From Pomphorhynchus laevis (taxonomy: Eukaryota; Acanthocephala; Palaeacanthocephala; Echinorhynchida; Pomphorhynchidae), in contig WNNJ02001668.1 of NCBI GenBank assembly GCA_012934845.2, positions 1-64,000 on the forward strand: a DNA stretch of 64,000 bases, written 5' to 3'. Positions 1-11,272 of the stretch are shown in pieces (position 1 is the stretch's first letter; the number at the start of each line of letters is the position of its first letter). The notes beneath the pieces were generated by a model. The model made no database searches. It saw only the letters and a program-made list of their open reading frames with translations, and was not told where the DNA came from. The position numbers were made by a program, and so were the translations under genes.

Positions 1-340
1 TATAATATAATATATAATATATATTATAAAAAAATGTTTTGGTTATTATAAATTCCTACAATTATAAAAGGCGAAAGCAAAAACGTCAAAAATCTGTCTA
101 CTTCTTTTTGATCTGATTATATAATTTATTATATATTATAATATATATCGTATAGCATATAAGTATTTACTCGTTTTTAGCTTCTTTGTTGTTAACTACA
201 CCAAGATTTTATCAGATATTTAAAAAATTATTTAAATTTTATTAATATTAATATAATTATTAATTATTAATTATTATAATTATTATTTATTAATAAAAAA
301 TTTTGGTTTCTTATAAACATACAATCTGAAGTAAATACAA
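1..340. other. AT-rich non-coding DNA
   Basis: Almost pure A/T with many TAAT and TATA runs and no supportable reading frame. The last ~40 bases (from about 301) form a leader that resembles the sequence upstream of the CR1 ORF1 at 35158-35197, ending in the shared string aagtaaatacaat. Confidence 0.6.
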
Positions 341-470
341 TCGACTTTCCAGATCGACTTTCCAGATCGACTTTCCAGATCGACTTTCCAGATCGACTTT
401 CCAGATCGACTTTCCAGATCGACTTTCCAGATCGACTTTCCAGATCGTCTTTCCAGATCGACTTTCCAGA
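341..470 (+). repeat. Ten 13-bp tandem repeats (tcgactttccaga)n
   Basis: Exactly ten head-to-tail copies of tcgactttccaga fill 130 bp. Only the ninth copy (445-457) differs, with tcgt for tcga. The array stops two bases before the ATG at 473, so it is the 5' untranslated region of the following retroelement. A 13-bp unit has no stop in any forward frame, so the coding frame stays open upstream through the array to a TAA at 332. By analogy with the monomer promoters of mammalian L1 it may act as promoter or enhancer; that role is inference. Confidence 0.95.
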
Positions 471-472
471 TC

Positions 473-3400
473 ATGGTTCGCGGCAAACCTTCGGTCCGAC
501 GATTATGCTGCTCTTGCAATGGTCCCTCAGCTGTTTGCAAAGGGTGTAAGTGCGCAAAATCAGGAAAAGCATGTGTCAACTGCCGAGCCAAGAAATGTAG
601 AAATCAATCGTCAATTAACCAACCTACAAGTCCTAACTCTATCGCTCAAATGCTATCAAATTCCGCTGCTGCGCCAGTCGAACGAGTTCATCCATTAATT
701 GCATTGGACATACCGCGGGAAAGCGATGTTGTTCATAACCAGGTTGAGTCTACCGCGCGCCAATTAACGCTTCACGATATCTACGAAATCGTTATCACTT
801 GGCCCCCAGCGCTCTTGGATCCACCTCGCTGTAATGCTACGAACGAATTTGTGGACATCATGGCTGATCTTTACTACCAAGCTTCGGAGGAAGTGCACTT
901 TCAATCCTGCTCCGCGCTTGAGGCGGCAACCGTGCTCTCTCGTTGTGTGCTTCAGAGAATCGAAAGTCGTAAAACGGCGATCATACGCAAAGCTATGGAA
1001 CGTAGGCTGGATCTTTGGAGAAATAACGATTTTAATGCCCTCTTTGACGAAGCGAGATGCCTGCAGGCCCGAGCTGATTTGAATAAATACGATGGTAAAA
1101 ATACTAAATGGAAAACGAGATACTGCAATCTTGTGAAGAAAGGCCGTCTAAGCGCTGCAACATCCCTCCTATCTGGCATTCAAACATCTGGAACCCTTCG
1201 TGCAGACACATTGATTGATGGTTTTACTGTAAAGAATCTCCTACAGAGGTTACATCCTGAAGCAGCAGAGGCAAAGCCGGAAGCACTTCTGCATGCTCCC
1301 ATGATGGGTGCGGTTCCTCACCATCCGTCTACATTCCTTGCAATTGACGCAAGCGACATCGTAAAAGCGTCCCACTCCACATTTGGCACAGCAGGCCCAT
1401 CCGGCGTGGATGCGCTTATGTGGAAACGCATGCTCACGGCTTTCGGTACTCATTCTAAAAAGCTTGCTGAAGCTCTTGCCGCTCTAGCAGTCAAAATCGC
1501 CTCTGAAAAAGTCTCGCCTAATACTATTAATGATTTCGTTGCTTGCCGACTTGTGGCTATCCCGAAAAAGAATGGAGGTATTCGACCGATTGGAATAGCC
1601 GAAGTCGGAAGACGGATTGTCTGCAAAGCGATTTTGCAACATATAAAAACGGATTTGCAAGACATCGCTGGATTAGAGCAACTATGTGCCTCACAACGGA
1701 GTGGTGTGGACTTTTGTATACACTCTCTACGCAATAACTTCCACAACAATCCAGAATTTGGCTTACTGTGTGTCGACGCCTCCAACGCTTTTAACAGCTT
1801 AAACCGCCGAGTAGCTCTTCATAACATGTCGCATTTATGTCCGTCATTGGCGCAAACTTTCCAAAACATCTATTCTGTCGATGCTCGTCTTATTTTGGAA
1901 GGTGGTTCGCTCCACTCGAAGGAGGGTGTGACTCAAGGCGACCCCTTAGCAACGGCCATCTTCGCAATGGCTTCTCTGCCTCTTATAAGGATGATAAGGG
2001 ATCAATGTCCTGGTGTTGTTCAACGGTGGTTTGCAGACGATGCGAACTTCCTCGGCCCCACATCGATGCTTGAGAAAGTACTTAATATCCTACAACAGCA
2101 CGGACCTGATTATGGCTATCATGTTAAACCAGCCAAATCTGCTCTTCTTCTGCACGAAACGATGACAGTAGATCAATCAAAGTTTGCAGGTGTCGACATA
2201 AGGCACGATGGTGTTAAGATTCTCGGCTCATTCATTGGATCAAGTGCGTTCATGAAAGAATCGACCAGAGAGCGAATTGAAGATGACGTTTAACTGACAG
2301 ACCGGCTCACAGAGATATGCTCTGTAGACCCGCATATTTCTTACATCGGATTGACCAAGTCATTGCAATGGAAGTGGACACACTTCTTACGCACAACGAG
2401 TTGCTCCGATGACGACCTTGCACCTTTGCGGGATGCAATTACCGGGAGATTCTTAAAGGAAATGATAAAGCAGGTCCTTTCAGAAGATTGGGTGAAGGTA
2501 CTCACCAGTCCCATACGAGAAGGAGGCCTCGGGATCATTGAATCTCTGTTCGTGAAGGACCTGGAATTCAGCTCTTCTGAGAGAATGTGCTCGTCATTCA
2601 CGTCAGATTGCCAAGGTGTCGTCTTCAGAACCGAACAGCAAAAGATCGGCGAGCGGATTACTGCTGAAAGAAAGACAGCCGCAATTGGCCGCTTTAATTA
2701 CGCGAAGTCGAACTTAAATGAAATCTCACAGGAAGCCCTTGCATACGCGTCCGTTTATGGTGCATCGTCATGGCTTTCCATAGTGCCCCCGGTTCGTGAA
2801 AACTTCCATATTCTTCCACGTGAATTCAGAGATAGTATGGCTATGCGGTATGCTTGGGAACCGACTGACATGCCCACGAGATGCATATGCAATACTCCTG
2901 CATGCTTGAAGCATCTCCTTTCATGTCGGCGTGGAGGGTTGCAGATTTTTCGTCACAATATCGTTCGTGATATCCTTGCCCGAAATCTAACGACTGTTTG
3001 TCATGGTGTAGGGATCGAACCTGTACTCGATAGTCCCAGCGTGGATCACGTCTTCACCAATAGTGCAACGACAAGAGATCTTGACGCACGAGTGGATATC
3101 GTCTGTACTGGACTGTTTCCCGGTAGATTCGAGCGGACGTATATAGACGTCAGCATTTTCAACAATTTTGCCGAATCTTACCGTACAAGCACGTCCAGTG
3201 CGTTCAACTTCCACGAAGCAAGAAAGAAGTCTAAATATGAGGAACGGGTTCAACAGATTGCAAGAGGCACATTTGTACCCTTCATCGCTTCGACAAACGG
3301 CGGATTGAGTGAAAGCTCTCGTGCTGTGTTGCGCCGAATCGCCTTTCTGCAGGCGCAGAGGTCTGACCAAACGACATACGCACAGTGCTTGACTCGCATT

Positions 3401-3505
3401 ACACGTGAAATCGGTGTTGCCCTATGCCGCGCGGCGTCGATATGCATCCGGGGTTACCGTTCTTCAAGTGGAAAGGCCGTCCGCCTCGAGCAACAGGAGC
3501 CTTAG
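473..3505 (+). CDS. CXC finger + reverse transcriptase + restriction-like endonuclease, one in-frame stop
   Basis: One frame of 1011 codons, interrupted only by TAA at 2291-2293 (codon 607). Residues 12-42 are a cysteine cluster (C12, 13, 15, 22, 25, 27, 34, 37, 42) spaced like the CXC DNA-binding domain of MSL2 and tesmin. The RT has a GPSGVDA motif (~308), an RPIGIAEVGRR motif, motif A VDASNAF (Asp about 435), motif B GVTQGDPLA and motif C FADD (520-523; FADD rather than the usual YADD). After residue 800 come CIC-x4-C, H814 and C818, then RHN (827-829), an EP pair, ARVDI and YIDVSIFN. That order is typical of RLE nucleases of the PD-(D/E)XK fold. The ATG at 473 is the first after the repeat array. 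The product would nick target DNA and reverse-transcribe its own RNA. The stop makes this copy probably inactive. RT and RLE calls are firm; the CXC comparison is by spacing. Confidence 0.85.
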
Positions 3506-3579
3506 CTAAAGCACACGCCCCGTAACATGAAATTCAAACATAATGATATTTGGGTTAAATTCCCTTTGTAAACTTTGTG

Positions 3580-3585
3580 AATAAA
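3580..3585 (+). promoter_or_regulatory. Polyadenylation signal AATAAA
   Basis: AATAAA lies 75 bases after the stop of the CXC-RT-endonuclease frame and about 12 bases before a short A run, as expected for the 3' end of a polyadenylated retroelement RNA. Confidence 0.5.
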
Positions 3586-3605
3586 GCTTTTCTTCTTTAA
3601 AAAAA

Positions 3606-3997
3606 TTATTTATTAATTATAATATTAATTCTTAAATAATATTTTAGAATATTATTTTAATATAACCAGATTATTGTGTAGCAAATCGGCGGGTGAAGAA
3701 TGCGAGCATATTGCTAATGCCAGATAAAAATAACAGAAAATAATAATAAATTATAGATAATAGTAGAAAAATAAATATAAATGAAAAAATATATCGAATA
3801 AATATTTTATATACTTAACTTTTAGTAAAATAGACTTTTAGATAACAATTAAATAATAACTAAAACTTAAAAAATAAAAAGTAGATAAATACTAAAAACA
3901 ATATGATAAATAAAAATCAATGATAATCAAAATAAATTATAAATTTACAAGATAATTATGTTTAATAACTTTTAGTTAAATAGAGCTTTAGTAACAA
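3606..3997. other. AT-rich non-coding DNA
   Basis: Low-complexity A/T sequence. The phrase ctttta(g)ataacaattaaataa occurs near 3835 and again near 3980. No coding sequence seen. Confidence 0.5.
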
Positions 3998-6620
3998 TTA
4001 AATAAGTCGGATAAAAATAATAATTGATAAAAAATTAAAAAATAATTGATAAATAAAAATAAATAAAAAGAATAGGTTTTTTAAGTGGCAAATGTGACTA
4101 TCAGTAACCAACAAGCCCATCGAATTAGAATAACGCGATATGTGATCGAATTTCCTTAAGCGAAGAATAGCTCTAACGGCCGAATTTAGAATACTTTGCG
4201 AAGATTTGAGCGATGATTTCGGATAATTAATAAGTAGAATGTCAGAATAATCAAGTTTGGAAATCAGAAAAGAATTCACTAATTTCACCATAGTGAGAGT
4301 ATCCAGATGATGTCTTACTTGCCTAATGTCCCTCAAGATAAGAAAACAGCATTGAGCTTTGTGTCTGATGAAAGGAAGAAATGCCAAGTGGGAATCAAAT
4401 GAAATTCCGAGAATTGTCATAGAAGTGACTACCGGTAAAGTATAGTCAGAAATTTTGATTGAAATGTTAGGATCAGACAAAGAGTGAAGTGTTATCCACA
4501 TAAGGGTAGATTTCTTCGTATTTATTACTAAACGTAATGACGTCAAATGTCTACAAAGATGATTTAGACAATCAGAAGCAATGTCTGCAAGGTCATTAAC
4601 GGAAGAAGGATCACAGTCTGCATACAGCACGATGTCGTCTGCATATTAAATTAAATGAAAACCATAAGGAGAGGCTATATATGTTAGGTCGCCGAGAAGT
4701 GTGAATGGTAGAGGTCCAAGAACAAAACCTTGAGGTACGCCGTGAGTGATTTGATAAGTAGATGAGAAAGTTGAATTAGATTCAACACTAAAAGATCTAC
4801 CAGTTAGATATGATTAGAACCATTCGATAACACTATATGAGAAACCGTATCGGTGACCAAGACATGCAAGGAGAATTTGATGGTCAACGACATCAAAGGC
4901 TGAAGCTAAATCAAGCGCTATAATAAGACCAATACGACTCTTATCAATGGCGACAAGTAAATAGTCAAAAATTTGAGTACATGCAGTGAGGGTTGAATGA
5001 TGTTGACGATAAGCAGATTGAGAAGAAGGAAATAGGTTATTTATCTTCAGATAGTCACTTATTTGATGTAAGATTATACGTTCAAAAAGTTTGGAGATTG
5101 TCCGTAGGTGAGAAATTGGTCTGTACGAAGAAGGAATTATGGGATCAAGAGATGATCGCTTCGCAAGTGGCCGTATAATGACGACTTTAAAGGAATCATG
5201 ATACTTCGAATACTGAATTGACGAATTGAAAAGATTACACAAATAAGGTAGAAGTGTGTGGATGCAAGATTATAACACATTAGTTGGGATAATATCTCGG
5301 ATAGATGTCGTGTTTGGTAACCGCGTTAGTGCAGTTTATATTTGCTGAGGATGTATAAGCGTAAAGTAGAAAAGTTCCGGCAAATGATGATTCAAGACAG
5401 AAGAAAAGTCGTCATTAATGGAAGCAAGAGTGGAAATGTTTGCAGTAAGCTTATCACGATGTATTCAGCATAAATGCAAGGAGACAGTGTTGATTTCGGA
5501 CATGAACGTCCAAGTAAGTTTTTAATAGAAGACCACAAAGTGCGTGGAGAAGAAGGAGATTCAATTTTTGCACGCCATTAAGCAAGTGATTTATGTTTCA
5601 AGAGCTCACAGTATCGTTTACGAGCATCTTTGAAAGATAATTTGGCTGTATCTGCCGAAGAAACATTTCTTCGATGTGTTCTAAGATACAGGCGATGACA
5701 ACGACGCAGTAAACGTTTGGCAGTGACACATTCACAATCAAACCAAGGAGCTTGATGAGAACGTCGTGGAACAAAAACCCTCAGAGGTAATATTTTATCA
5801 AGAATTTGGATAATGCATGATTCGAAGTTATTTCAAGAATACTTACAGATGATGAAGGAGACAAATCTAAAGAGCTTACCAGATAATTTTGAAATAGCGC
5901 TAAATCAAGAAGTTTCCAAGATCGATGAGAGCGAGATGTAGATGGAAAATCGGGAAAGGAATATAATTGTAAGGAGAGAAGAAAATGATCAGAAATACCG
6001 GTATCAAGCACGGTGGCGCGTGGTTTGAGATGCGAGGAAGTTCGCAAAAAGAAACCATATATGGTTCCTCCCAGAATATGTGTAGCATCAGTGTGTTGAT
6101 AAACGAATCCGAGATCACCAATTATTGAAAAAAGACGTACAGCGTTTCTGCGAGGTTGGGCATTCTAGATGAATGTTGAAATCCCCGAGATGGATTATTG
6201 GGTCAGGTGCATCAATGTTTAAGAGGAGATCGTAAAATTCGTCGAAAAAAGTGTTGCTCGGAACAATGGAACCAGGACGATATAGTAAGATGAAGTTGTA
6301 ACGATCATTAAGATTAGATGCTGAGAAATACATTAGCTCAAAAGACGTAGGTTCAATGGGAATGTCGTGGATGGCAAGCGTAACAATGGGAATGCGAAAC
6401 ATACAAGACCGTCATAGTTGATTGATGTTAAACACTCCGAACGCGGACGATGAATAACATTTAAATTTAGTAAGTGCAGACGACGGATGCACAGATCATC
6501 TGGGGAATGCCATGATTCTGTAATACACAAGAGCAAAAGGTGGTTTTCGTCAAAAATGTGCAGAGCAGATCAACTTTGTTACGTAAAGAGTGAATGTTAG
6601 AAATGATATTAGGTAATCAT
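3998..6620 (-). mobile_element. L2-like LINE, lineage C, decayed
   Basis: On the minus strand the pieces follow ORF2 order. APE nuclease parts come first (about 6536-5780, with YRPGS, GDFNIHL and ISDHFLLSL). RT follows (5242-3998): SSYRPISHLRTISKLFERI, LDLASAFDVVDHQ, a YADD-like site near 4640, then the C-terminal LNSAVRAILRLRKFDHIS typical of the CR1/L2 group. Several stops and frame changes separate the pieces and no intact ORF1 is recognised. It is more diverged than lineages A and B. Family-level placement is sound; the clade name is tentative. Confidence 0.8.
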
Positions 6621-6981
6621 GATATCTTCCGTGACAAGATCATAAATGATCAGAAATAAAGATAATTAAAATAGATAAAACGATGCTAATATATAATTAT
6701 ATAATGTACAATTCCTATTAATATTTTAAACCGTTTCTATAGCTAAAGCTTTCAGGCATTTTTAAATTATAAAAATGCCTAAAGTTAAAATAAAATTTAA
6801 AGTAAATTGCCAAAATTAAAATAAAAAATATATTCTAAACTATAAATAACAAAATTGGCATAAACAACAAAACAAAATTGATATAAAATATAAAAAAAAT
6901 GATATATATAAACGTACATTAAAAAAATTAATATCCATAATTACGTGATTAATTAAAAGTAGTCAAGCACTTAGTAAATTA
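6621..6981. other. AT-rich non-coding DNA
   Basis: A/T-rich sequence between the lineage C LINE and the duplicated target sequence. No coding sequence or structure seen. Confidence 0.4.
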
Positions 6982-7184
6982 ATTTTAATCATAAAGCATG
7001 AGGTCATTTACATATTAAAGTATTTTACATATGCAATCAAATATTATTAAAATCAGAATAAAATGAAATTATATTAAAATTCAAATTATAATTAAAAGTT
7101 TACACATTATAAATATTTATAATGCAAGCAATCATATGTTATAATATATTATCTTAATATAATAATTTATTAAATTAATAATAA
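6982..7184 (+). repeat. 203-bp direct repeat X, left copy
   Basis: Identical in length to 11318-11520, with only one difference noticed on reading (gtttacacatt here, gtttacgcatt there). The two copies flank the Jockey/I-like LINE copy 1. See the block at 11273-11568 for why this looks like an older tandem duplication and not a target-site duplication. Confidence 0.9.
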
Positions 7185-7313
7185 TAAAGATTTTCTTAAA
7201 TAAATAAACAAGCCGTCAATAAGTCAGAGTAAATAAATAAAAGAAAAGTACACACGGAGAATCTTCAGACGTAGTAATAAATCTTAGCTTCTTCTTCCCA
7301 GACATTACAACTT

Positions 7314-9737
7314 TCATGGCCTCAAATCCATGGGGATCTGAGCCCCCAACCAACCAATCCAGCACGCCGCTTTCCGATTAAACCACCCGGGGTCTTTAAC
7401 CCCCCGAAGAATCCAATCGGCGCGGATGATGTTGGGTAAGCAAGAGACGAGGAGCTTCAGAAACCTTAGTCTTTGCTCTGGGGGACGTCCTCTAGAGAAG
7501 AAGACTAATCCCGAGATAGCCCAGGTGCCCCAGAGGCGCCCCTGGGTTTTCCCATTCAACGACAGATGCTGGGCCAGTATCAGAGCCCGCCTAGCTTTCT
7601 TCAGGATACGTTTTATTCTATCCAAGTCAGCTTTTGCCGACCAGTTCACCGAAACGGTGAACCCCAGGTATTTTACTCGACTTGTGAAGGTAGGGAGTGG
7701 TTCAGAGGCAAATATGGAGGAGAGTGCAGAGAGTGCTAATCTCTTAAGCTTTTGCTTTGTCGCAGGGGAGCCATGGAAGACAACCACCTGCGATTTGGCG
7801 GAATTCAAAACAAGATTGGACCTGGGTAACTGGTCTTTTAATCTTAAAAAGAATCGGCTGATGGCAGAGACTACGTCCTTACACCTGCGTCCAGAAAACA
7901 GGGCTGTGGTGTCATCAGCGTACACTACTAGACGTTGATGGCATTTAAATATTTTGAATAGATTTATGGAGGCAGCAAGATACAAGATAGGAGAGAGGGG
8001 AACCTTGAGGTACACCCGTAATAGGGTATAACTGACGCGCATCAGGGTCGTCTTCATAATAAAATCGCTTGGTGCACAGCAGTATCTCCACGCTGTTAAC
8101 AATTCTCGCAGGCAACCCGAGGGACCTGAGAGAAGAGATAACAAAAGGTATGGATATGCGATCAAATGCAGCCGAAAAGTCAAGGAAAACAGCCACAGCG
8201 AGTTGATGAATATTCTCCCGACAGAACTGATGCACTTCACCAACTGCTGAATGAACCGAGCGACCTTTGACGAACCCATGGAAACCAGGTGGATTAATTT
8301 TCGCCTACTCAAATGATCGCGGATTCTACGCGAAAGCGCTTTTTCGTAGATCGAGATGAGGGAATTTTGAATCGAGATGGGCCGCAGGTCTTTCGGAAAA
8401 GAGACCGGATGCTTTTTAGGTAAAAAATACGCCTACTAATGTTGATGCCGGCCACATCGGATGGGGTGGCTAAAAGCATTGTGACGGCCACCTCCCTTCT
8501 TTGATCAGCTGTCAAAAGCTGACAGATCCGAGAAGAAAGAGGAGCGACGGTTTTAGAGGTGCCCGAAAGAGGCCCCCAGGCATCGAGAATATCTGGTACA
8601 GATAAGTCTCTACTCCTGAAGTCTCCCCAAGGCGGGATTGGTCGAGGTGATTGTGTGGCTCCATAATTGTGTAGGGTTAGTGACTCCTTCAAAACTTTGT
8701 CAAGGTCTATAATCAAACTTCTCCCTCTTGAATATCTTCCAAAAGGAAGAAAGAGAAGGGTTAAGACGAGCGATAATCGCCCTATCCTTACTCAGCTGGA
8801 ACCTGTATCTAGTACGCCGGTATTCAGTCGAGAGCGTCTGTTTGGCGAAATAAGAGTGACCAGGGAAGTGCAGTAGTCTAGCAACGAGCTTGAATTTTGT
8901 CGGAGTGGGACTGAAAATGCGACCTTTATAGGTAGTCGAGAGAAACGCGGTGGCTTGCGAAGAGAGATGGGAATTAAATTCGGTTAAACTCTCATTACCA
9001 ATTCGAGGGAAGCGTTGGATAGCTGCCAGGAAGAAGGCCACTCTGATAGGGTCAAAGTGGAATCTTCTACGAAGCAGCGAATCCTCCTTTATCCGTCAAC
9101 GTATTAGATCATGAGAGGTAGACAGATGCTGCCGCGATTGCTCCGTGCAGAAGGGTTTAAGCAACCACTTCTCGTGGAGCAATAGTAAGTCGAGGAGTGA
9201 ATTCGTTGATGTGCAATGAAAGGTGGGGGACGGAGGCTTATGAATAAGATAACCGTTCCTAGCTCTGCGGAGTGCTGCATTAATCCAACGACCAGTTCTG
9301 TCGTTGAAGTCACCTAGTACCATGTCGTATCCGCCGTCAATAATCCAATCCAGGAGATTACGGTTCTTGTGAATCTCGCCTGAACGAATGTAGACGTTGG
9401 CTAGACTGAGGCGTTTACCGTTCTTAACGAGTGAAACTACTAAACAAGACAGGGTTGGACAAGAATAGTTTAAAATGAGGGAAGACCTTAAAGAGCATTT
9501 TACTAAGGTCAAGAGTCCTTGAGATGAAGATGAGTGAGGCGGGGTTATGTACGGAGTATAGTGGGAATAAATGTGCTTAGGGATAAATCGAGTAATGTCC
9601 TGGGGGAGACGGATAGACCGCGTCTCCTGAAGGACTATAACATCTGCGCCTTTACAAGATAAAAGCCTAAGGGCAGAAGCACCTCCCGAATTCCACTGAA
9701 GAATATTCAGTGAAAAAGGCTCGAACTTACACACCAT
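7314..9737 (-). pseudogene. ORF2 (APE + RT) of Jockey/I-like LINE copy 1
   Basis: Starts at 9737 about 30 bases after ORF1. The APE part (9737-9096) has NILQWNSGG, VLQETRS, MVLGDFND, a LLDLLLL metal-site region and TSHD. The RT part has FLDFSAAFDRIS (motif A, near 8180), ITGVPQGSPLS (motif B, near 8020) and VVYADDTTALFSG (motif C, near 7910), followed by a thumb region ending at 7314. Frames change between 9096 and 7945, so this copy is broken by a few frameshifts or stops, although the regions within frames are well kept. It would encode the nicking and copying enzyme of the element. Confidence 0.85.
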
Positions 9738-9769
9738 TGTGACAGATTAGTTGGACGGGAGCAGCCAAC

Positions 9770-11008
9770 CTAGACAGAGCCAGGGGTGGAAAGGTTGCCT
9801 TTCCCACCTCTAGCTCCATCAGGGGTCGGTGCTCCCTGGGCAATATCATTATTTCCCAAGGCCAAATTCAGGAGCTTTTCCATTTTTATTGGTGGAACTG
9901 TCCGGGCGGACGCGCCCCTCTTCTTTGATTTAGGAATAGCCACTTCAGACGGTACTGGCGGGGCCGAAAGGAAAACTCCTAGAAGGGGGCCCAGCATTTG
10001 CTGGAGTTGTGCTAAAATCGTCTTCTTTGGGTTATCCAATAAGTACAACAAATCTTTGTTGGACATCGTATCTGAGGAACCATCAGCCGTGACTTTGGCA
10101 TAGCTTTTGTTAGGGGAAGAAGCAACTGGCTTATACTTATTTCGATATTCTTTAAAGGATCGGCAACGGCGGGACCACGCCGGGTGATCTCCGCCACAGT
10201 TACAACAGACCGGATTGGCATCGCATCTGTCACCACTCGACATGAAAAGCATAGAGCGTTCGTGCAGACGCCGCATATTTTTAATTCTTTACAAGTGGAG
10301 GCCCAATGCCCCCACTTATGACAATGATTACAATGAGGAAACGTCAAGTTGTTTGTTTCCGTGATCGAGAACTTTAGATTATACCCTATAAAGGGATTAA
10401 CTGAAATTGTGCACAACGTGTGTGCGTTATCAACATCGCAGGTGACGAACGCCACTGGGAGAGCGTCCCCAGATTTGGAATTTAAAGTCCACATTTAGCC
10501 GAGTTTGTATTGTTTTTGAGAATCTCAGTGTCATTAGCATCCAAAAACTGAGGAAAATTAGTGACTTTTAATGTAGCCTGGATAGGCTTTAGCTCTAATG
10601 TTCCCAATTGGGACAGATGTTTATCGAAATAAGATTTTAAGCTACCATCAGGTCGTGGGTAGCGAACGAAATTTCTAGTGAATTTGGTAATATCTTGATA
10701 TTATTGAAGACTACCCTGCCAGGGTAGTCTTGTACAAACTTTCGTAGAAAAACATTGAATAAGTATTGCCTTTCGGTGGGCTTGGTTGCCATAATAATCG
10801 CCAAATTGTTTTGTTTTCGTAACGGGGGGAGTTCTCCCGAGTCAGAATTTATGTTAACTGAAACATCACTTACCTGAAAGTCTTGTAATGTCAATTTTAA
10901 GTCAGAAAATACCTTCTTTCCATCTGAATCCATCGAAATATCTGTGTTTTTCGCTGAAAATTTGCTAGAGTTGAAAGTGTTTGAACCTCCGGCAGTACTT
11001 TCACTCAT
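9770..11008 (-). pseudogene. ORF1 (zinc-knuckle RNA-binding protein) of Jockey/I-like LINE copy 1
   Basis: The likely start is the ATG at 11008 (MSESTAGG). A domain with LKPIQATLKVTNFPQ follows, like the RRM-type region found before the knuckles in Jockey/I ORF1 proteins. Next come CNHCHKWGHWASTC (a C-x2-C-x4-H-x4-C knuckle, about 10330) and CCNCGGDHPAWSRRC (second knuckle, about 10205). The knuckles are in different frames, so at least one frameshift lies between 10280 and 10200. The tail is lysine-, serine- and proline-rich and ends near 9770. Its expected role is binding the element RNA. Confidence 0.8.
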
Positions 11009-11103
11009 TTTAATTGTTTTAGAATAAGTCAAATTAATTAAAAAGGTTCTAATAAATTGATACTTAATAATAAACCTATAATATTAAATAAATTCTACAA
11101 TTA

Positions 11104-11256
11104 TGTGAGGTACACCCGTAATAGGGTATAACTGACGCGCATCTGAATTTATTAACAGATATTTCCATCTGAATCCATCGAAATATCTATGTTTTTCGCT
11201 GAAAATTTGCTAGAGTTGAAAGTGTTTGAACCTCCGGCAGTACTTTCACTCATTTT
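11104..11256 (-). other. Scrambled 5' patch made of internal LINE sequence
   Basis: 11104-11144 repeats about 40 bp of the RT region (8006-8044, containing gtacacccgtaatagggtat). 11160-11256 repeats the first ~97 bp of ORF1 (10918-11014) with one difference. Both sit beyond the true 5' end of the element. This looks like template switching during insertion, or later patching. Confidence 0.85.
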
Positions 11257-11272
11257 TTTATTAAATTACTTA

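Larger units (their letters stand above)
341..3605 (+). mobile_element. CXC-RT-endonuclease retroelement (RLE-type non-LTR)
   Basis: This unit is nearly complete: a 5' tandem array, one long reading frame (473-3505), a short 3' untranslated region with AATAAA at 3580, and a T/A-rich end near 3605. No LTRs or terminal inverted repeats are visible. The frame contains an RT and a C-terminal restriction-like endonuclease (RLE) instead of an N-terminal APE nuclease. That places it with the early-branching, often site-specific non-LTR elements (R2, R4, NeSL, Utopia and similar). I cannot assign a named clade. A relative with the same C-terminal module lies at 62636-63167. Confidence 0.7.
7185..11272 (-). 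mobile_element. Jockey/I-like LINE copy 1
   Basis: Runs on the minus strand from ORF1 (start near 11008) through ORF2 to an AT-rich 3' end near 7190. ORF1 has an RNA-binding-like region and CCHC knuckles. ORF2 has APE and RT and ends without an RNase H domain. That plan is typical of the Jockey/I/R1 group; I cannot fix the clade. The 5' side (11104-11256) carries scrambled copies of internal sequence. Related copies lie at 23840-28075 and 45430-48420, with a fragment at 50641-50932. Confidence 0.85.

Noticed and set aside
341-470. CRISPR-like regular repeats
   Set aside because: Units are contiguous with no spacers, only 13 bp long, and the sequence is clearly eukaryotic.
283-591. Minus-strand open frame with repeated KSIWKVDLESR-like units
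   Set aside because: It is only the 13-bp array read backwards; a 39-bp (13-codon) periodicity follows automatically from a stop-free 13-mer.
2291-2293. Programmed read-through or a variant genetic code at the in-frame TAA
   Set aside because: The relative at 62636 has different stops (TAG, TGA) at unrelated sites, and intact ORFs elsewhere use the standard stops. Ordinary nonsense decay is simpler.
7426-7938. 170-codon plus-strand open frame
   Set aside because: It lies opposite the RT of Jockey/I-like copy 1 and has no motif of its own.
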